Under the pieces are notes generated by a model that was not told the origin of the DNA, searched no databases, and saw only the letters and a program-made list of their open reading frames with translations. Below, piece after piece: positions 60,910-64,000 of a DNA stretch of 64,000 bases (positions are counted from its first letter, which is position 1; each line of letters starts with the position of its first letter). The translations under genes and the position numbers were made by a program. This DNA comes from Hufsiella ginkgonis (lineage in GTDB: Bacteria; Bacteroidota; Bacteroidia; Sphingobacteriales; Sphingobacteriaceae): the NCBI RefSeq assembly GCF_009834915.1, contig NZ_WVHS01000001.1, forward strand, positions 682,001 through 746,000. Reading direction: 5' to 3'.

Positions 60910-61551
60910 TCACGACAAGCTGAAGATCCTTTTTTTGATCGCGTATAAGATCAGACCCGAGCGGCTTTTAATGTGCAGCTTTTGCAGCAGGGAATCGCGG
61001 TAATTGTCGACAGTACGCGGGCTCACGCACATTTTATCGGCAATCTCTTTATAGGTCAGGTCAGAACAGCAGTATCTTAAAAACTCAATCTCTTTGGGTG
61101 ATATTTTAGGGTCTGTATCGTCAGAAAGCACACTGCGCAAAAGCTTGCCCGACACCAGCTCGTTAATGTAAATACCTTTCTCTACCACTGTTTTGATGGC
61201 TTCCAGCAGTTCGCGCGGCCGCATTTTTTTGAGGATATACCCGATAGCGCCGCATCTAACCATTTTAATGATCGCATCTTCATCTTCATACATACTCAAG
61301 GCGAGCGTATAAACGGACGGATGGTGTTCGCGAAGCCAGCCGGTGGTTTCATATCCGTCCATCCGGGGCATATTAATATCCATTAACACCAGGTGGGGCG
61401 CTGGCATACGACCCAGTAATTCTATCAGCTGCACCCCGTGTTCGGCTTCCATAACGATCTCGAGGTCGTCAAATTCACTCAGCAGCGCTGCTATTCCGCG
61501 TCTGAAAAGGGTATGATCGTCAACGATCGCCACCCGGATCTTTTCTTTCAT
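60910..61551 (-). CDS. NarL/LuxR-type response regulator
   Basis: This 213-residue protein has a receiver domain with acidic pair D11-D12 and phosphoacceptor D58 (LVLMDINMPRMDGYE), and a conserved Lys in GYILKKM. The C-terminal LuxR-type helix-turn-helix is at about residues 150-205 (ISPKEIEFLRYCCSDLTYKE, IADKMCVSPRTVDNYRDSL). It follows the sensor kinase gene by 2 bases and is its natural partner, acting as a DNA-binding regulator of unknown targets. All phosphorylation residues are intact, in contrast to the receiver at 57389. Confidence 0.9.
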   Translation of the reverse strand: MKEKIRVAIVDDHTLFRRGIAALLSEFDDLEIVMEAEHGVQLIELLGRMPAPHLVLMDINMPRMDGYETTGWLREHHPSVYTLALSMYEDEDAIIKMVRCGAIGYILKKMRPRELLEAIKTVVEKGIYINELVSGKLLRSVLSDDTDPKISPKEIEFLRYCCSDLTYKEIADKMCVSPRTVDNYRDSLLQKLHIKSRSGLILYAIKKRIFSLS

Positions 61552-61553
61552 AG

Positions 61554-62333
61554 TTATGGGTAGGGTATTACAAAGTTTATCGCAGTTCCGCCCTCCGGCA
61601 CCGCGGAGATACCGGTTTGGCCGTTAAGCGCAGCTACTCTCTTTTGAATATTGAACAGTCCCATGCCTTTTTGCGTGCCGGTAAGTGCCGGGGGATCAAA
61701 CCCCAGTCCGTCGTCGGAGATCTTTACCTGCAGGTGGTTATCCTGGTAGTCTATCCCAATATCGATGGTGGTGGCACAAGCATGTTTAATGATGTTGGCC
61801 AGGATCTCCTGGATTACACGGTAAATGATCAGGTCTTTCCCGTTTGAGCCGGGAGAGGGTAAGTCGGCGCAACGATAGTTCACCTCGTACTTACCCGATT
61901 TTATGATCCGTTCCGCCGCTTTGCGCACGGCTTCATCCAGGCCCATGGCGAGCAATTGCTCGCCATGGATCAGTTTCCCCAGCGACCGAAGCTCGGCCAG
62001 CGATTCGTTGGTGAGGTCGATCGCCGAATCGATCTTATCCCGGGCGAGTTTCCAGTCGCCGGCCTCGATAGAGCCCAACATCAATGCAGTGAGGCTTAGC
62101 AGCTGGCCGATGTTATCGTGGAGATCCGTTCCCACCGTACGCAGGGTTTGCTCTTTCACTTCCAGTTGCGATTGCAGCAGGATCTCTCCAAAATTGGCCA
62201 CTTCAATGGCGTGCAAGCGTTTCTTGCTATGGTAGAAAAGCGCGGTGACGATTATGATCGCTATCAGCAGTATAAAAAACACGCTGATCAGTATCACTAT
62301 GAGATGAATTTCCAGCGGCCTTTCACTACGCAT
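61554..62333 (-). CDS. Sensor histidine kinase, HisKA_3 type
   Basis: This 259-residue kinase starts at the ATG at 62333 (MRSERPLEIHL) and overlaps the preceding membrane-protein gene by 37 bases. One transmembrane helix lies at about residues 11-34 (LIVILISVFFILLIAIIIVT). HisKA_3 has the phosphoacceptor His72 in GTDLHDNIGQLL. The ATPase domain has QEILANIIKHA (N box), DDGLGFD (G1) and KGMGLFNIQKRV (G2). It lacks an extracellular sensor domain, so it probably takes its signal from the multi-TM partner encoded just upstream. Partner regulator: 60910-61551. Confidence 0.85.
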   Translation of the reverse strand: MRSERPLEIHLIVILISVFFILLIAIIIVTALFYHSKKRLHAIEVANFGEILLQSQLEVKEQTLRTVGTDLHDNIGQLLSLTALMLGSIEAGDWKLARDKIDSAIDLTNESLAELRSLGKLIHGEQLLAMGLDEAVRKAAERIIKSGKYEVNYRCADLPSPGSNGKDLIIYRVIQEILANIIKHACATTIDIGIDYQDNHLQVKISDDGLGFDPPALTGTQKGMGLFNIQKRVAALNGQTGISAVPEGGTAINFVIPYP

Positions 62334-62935
62334 AACGATCCGATACATAAGCACATATACAACCAAATATTTAGCGGGGCCATTACCATCCCGAACAACT
62401 TCCTGGCGGCCTGCGGCCCGATCGTTAACAAGTATGGGTAAAGACCTAGCATCACCACGCCTCCGGAGAATATCATGAACGCAACCGCCACCCAAAAATC
62501 CGGGTGGGCGTACACCTTACCCGCACCGGGCGGATCCAGTTTAAACAGCAGGTAAGAGAAGATCGCCAGTAACAGGATGTTCTCCACTGTGATATTGAAT
62601 GCTGGTATAGACCTAAAACCGTTGAGGAAGGATACCGTAAGACTGAACACGAAATAAAGCGGAATAGAATACTGTATTAACGTTTTAAAACGGCCATCAG
62701 GCCCTGCTTTAAGAAAATAGACACAAAGCAACGCGTACTCAAACGGATTATAGAGATGGTATGCCCACCCGAACGACCGGGCTTTACTGGTCGCTACATA
62801 TAACTCGGTTAACAGCGTGAGCGATAGCAGTATCGCCAGGTACAGCGATGGCCGGTACCCTTTTTTATAGGACCAGCAGGCAAGTACCAGGGATAAAACA
62901 ATCAACCCGAGATAAACAAAGGCGTAGATTTTCAT
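62297..62935 (-). CDS. Seven-helix membrane protein, possible sensor partner of the kinase
   Basis: This 212-residue protein has about seven hydrophobic helices (IYAFVYLGLIVLSLVLACW, LYLAILLSLTLLTELYVAT, YSIPLYFVFSLTVSFLNGF, ITVENILLLAIFSYLLFKL, FWVAVAFMIFSGGVVMLGLY, IWLYMCLCIGSLCVVKG). The loop GWAYHLYNPFEYALLCVYF has conserved-looking Tyr/Asn/Glu. Its 3' end overlaps the kinase gene by 37 bases, so the two are translationally coupled. Similar small multi-TM proteins are seen upstream of HisKA_3 kinases in related genomes, but the function is not known. Confidence 0.65.
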   Translation of the reverse strand: MKIYAFVYLGLIVLSLVLACWSYKKGYRPSLYLAILLSLTLLTELYVATSKARSFGWAYHLYNPFEYALLCVYFLKAGPDGRFKTLIQYSIPLYFVFSLTVSFLNGFRSIPAFNITVENILLLAIFSYLLFKLDPPGAGKVYAHPDFWVAVAFMIFSGGVVMLGLYPYLLTIGPQAARKLFGMVMAPLNIWLYMCLCIGSLCVVKGRWKFIS

Positions 62936-62976
62936 GAGTAATAATAATTACGCATGAATATACTAAAAAATGGAAC

Positions 62977-63007
62977 GGGGAGCCGATTATATTAGACAAT
63001 CGGCCCC
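62977..63007 (-). terminator. Terminator of the 63014-63724 gene
   Basis: GCCGATT (62982-62988) pairs with AATCGGC (62998-63004). The stem is extended by GGGG and CCCC around a bulged A. On the minus strand a T-run follows, seen as AAAAAA at 62965-62970. It ends the upstream gene before the membrane protein-kinase operon begins. Confidence 0.65.
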
Positions 63008-63013
63008 GGGGGA

Positions 63014-63724
63014 TTATGGTTTATCAGAATCAGGTACAGGATTGGCTGGCTGGCTCATTCTGGCACGTCTCAACAGCACGTACTGTTTTTTTGGATTTTT
63101 TAATACCTTCTTACCGTTCCCATCTGGCGGAAAACCGTACTCTACGATAAGAGAACCGTCATCTTCGCCGTCTTTTGGCTTGCCCTCAACGAAATTCAGG
63201 TCAAAACCATGACCATCCACCCCTACTAACACAAGTGAAGCGTGCATATCGGCGGCGGCCTCACCTTCCGTCCATTTATCGCCGTTAGGACGTTTGCATA
63301 AGTACATCCGTAGTCCTTCGCAACGTGGCTGGCTTAAGATTCGAAGCACAATCGACCGATCGAACGTGATACCATACAGCAACCCTGTTGCATCAGCAAT
63401 GAATCTTTTTTGATCCGCCCTGAGAGAGGCCGTCTTATCGTCCACCAGGGCAAGCGAATCTGCCCGGGCATCCCTCATAAATTCGACCGCAAGGTCTGCT
63501 GTAATGGGCGTACCAAACCGGTTTCTCTTGGACTCCTTAGGGTTACCAGAACGATCCATCTCGGCCCGGTCAATAACAAGGGGACGATTTCTAAAATTAA
63601 GGTAGGTCTCAAATTCCGGCAGCGTGATTTCGCCTTCCTCAATCGTGCTTTTTCCGTCATTCGTTGCGGGAGGTTGCAGACGGCGTCCCGTTACGGTCCA
63701 TGTTTTGGTGTTTTTTTTACTCAT
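63014..63724 (-). CDS. Soluble hypothetical protein upstream of a sensor kinase locus
   Basis: The start is the ATG at 63724 (MSKKNTKTWTVTGRRLQPP), giving 236 residues with no signal peptide or membrane segment. The centre reads GLLYGITFDRSIVLRILSQ, then RCEGLRMYLCKR, and later ASLVLVGVDGHGFDLNFVEG, an alternating strand-helix pattern. Acidic and Pro-rich stretches are at the C-terminus. I do not recognise a family with certainty. Small proteins with an 'LSQxxCEGxR' stretch followed by 'SLVxVGVD' are familiar to me from this phylum, but I cannot name them. The gene has its own terminator and lies upstream of the membrane protein-kinase operon. Confidence 0.55.
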   Translation of the reverse strand: MSKKNTKTWTVTGRRLQPPATNDGKSTIEEGEITLPEFETYLNFRNRPLVIDRAEMDRSGNPKESKRNRFGTPITADLAVEFMRDARADSLALVDDKTASLRADQKRFIADATGLLYGITFDRSIVLRILSQPRCEGLRMYLCKRPNGDKWTEGEAAADMHASLVLVGVDGHGFDLNFVEGKPKDGEDDGSLIVEYGFPPDGNGKKVLKNPKKQYVLLRRARMSQPANPVPDSDKP

Positions 63725-63919
63725 GAGATTTAGTTTTAGATTGAATACTGAATGATGACAATACAAATTACAGGGCTAGCCGGCGCACTTTTACAGGGTG
63801 ATTAAACGGTAACAAAGGCCGTTTATCAACCGTATTCCTCCACTTAAAACGAACGAGATTTGATGCCTACTACCGGTTGCCGACCGCACTAAATAAATCT
63901 AATAACAAATCGTTAAACT

Positions 63920-64000
63920 ATGCTTTTTTTTAATCAAAATCAACAATTGATTTCGCAGGAAACCCTTGTTACGGAAATTACCGGCTTGCCGGACGAGCCC
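63920..64000 (+). CDS. Start of a gene of unknown function (partial)
   Basis: ATG at 63920 opens a frame reading MLFFNQNQQLISQETLVTEI that remains open for 27 codons to the window edge. The region upstream (63725-63919) is a 195-base divergent intergenic stretch that could carry both promoters. The codon pattern fits coding sequence, but too little is visible to name a family or to be sure the start is right. Confidence 0.4.
   Translation, partial: MLFFNQNQQLISQETLVTEITGLPDEP

Noticed and set aside
1-64000. CRISPR arrays, tRNA or rRNA genes, insertion sequences
   Set aside because: No regularly spaced direct repeats with spacers, no tRNA-like cloverleaf ends, no rRNA segments and no transposase motifs were seen on reading either strand; a tRNA could still be missed by eye.

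Overview
The window looks like a chromosomal segment of a Bacteroidota bacterium, most likely a member of the Chitinophagaceae. Five things support this. There are type IX secretion (T9SS) cargo proteins with both type A and type B C-terminal sorting domains, and PorP/SprF plus OmpA-type partners. Several promoters fit the Bacteroidota form (TTG or TTTG, 18-20 bp, TAnnTTTG). A GH144 endo-beta-1,2-glucanase-like gene is present. There are many secreted proteins with typical N-termini. G+C is near 50%, with shorter, more AT-rich stretches. I saw no rRNA, tRNA, CRISPR array or insertion sequence. Both ends cut through genes.

Layout. 1-326 is the start of a Prc/Tsp protease gene. 503-3534 holds three tandem secreted TPR paralogs on the minus strand. 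3801-7106 is the B12-dependent ribonucleotide reductase, with a pair of DnaA-box-like sites upstream. 7292-9199 holds a TetR regulator with a palindromic operator, a small HMA-fold-like protein, a small membrane protein behind a good sigma-54 promoter match, and an NlpC/P60 hydrolase. 9446-12169 encodes PDH E1-alpha and E2. 12266-15659 is a large T9SS cargo gene divergent from a small PID-CTERM-like protein. 15694-23737 is mostly housekeeping and envelope genes (histidine phosphatase, YihY/BrkB, PBP4, retropepsin-like protease with PDZ, SWIM-SNF2 helicase). 23730-28603 is a compact, AT-richer glycan operon (cupin, methyltransferase, DegT aminotransferase, glycosyltransferase, flippase). 28974-30399 is a frameshifted MATE transporter. 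30502-35686 is a T9SS type B cargo/SprF/OmpA module. 36090-39060 holds a threonine synthase-like gene, a LysR regulator and a TPR protein.

39236-42837 is the most striking block: a tight kaiC-kaiB-kaiB-histidine kinase operon with no kaiA. 42917-46820 has a DUF1801 protein, a secreted unknown and a Tat-dependent IorA/IorB-type molybdo-hydroxylase. 46929-50776 contains a decayed beta-1,2-glucan locus: an intact GH144 gene, a GH3 beta-glucosidase reduced by internal deletion to its two ends, an endonuclease/exonuclease/phosphatase-fold protein and an SGNH hydrolase. 50833-53799 is an ECF sigma/anti-sigma-like operon headed by a thioredoxin-beta-barrel gene whose signal peptide is out of frame. 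53863-57197 encodes a PBP2 and a class C beta-lactamase-fold hydrolase. 57389-59404 has a receiver protein lacking its phosphoacceptor Asp, then an SDR/TetR pair with two operators around the promoter. 59461-63724 has a membrane protein behind a palindromic operator and a putative signalling locus (unknown soluble protein, multi-TM protein, HisKA_3 kinase, NarL-type regulator). A gene begins at 63920 and runs off the end.
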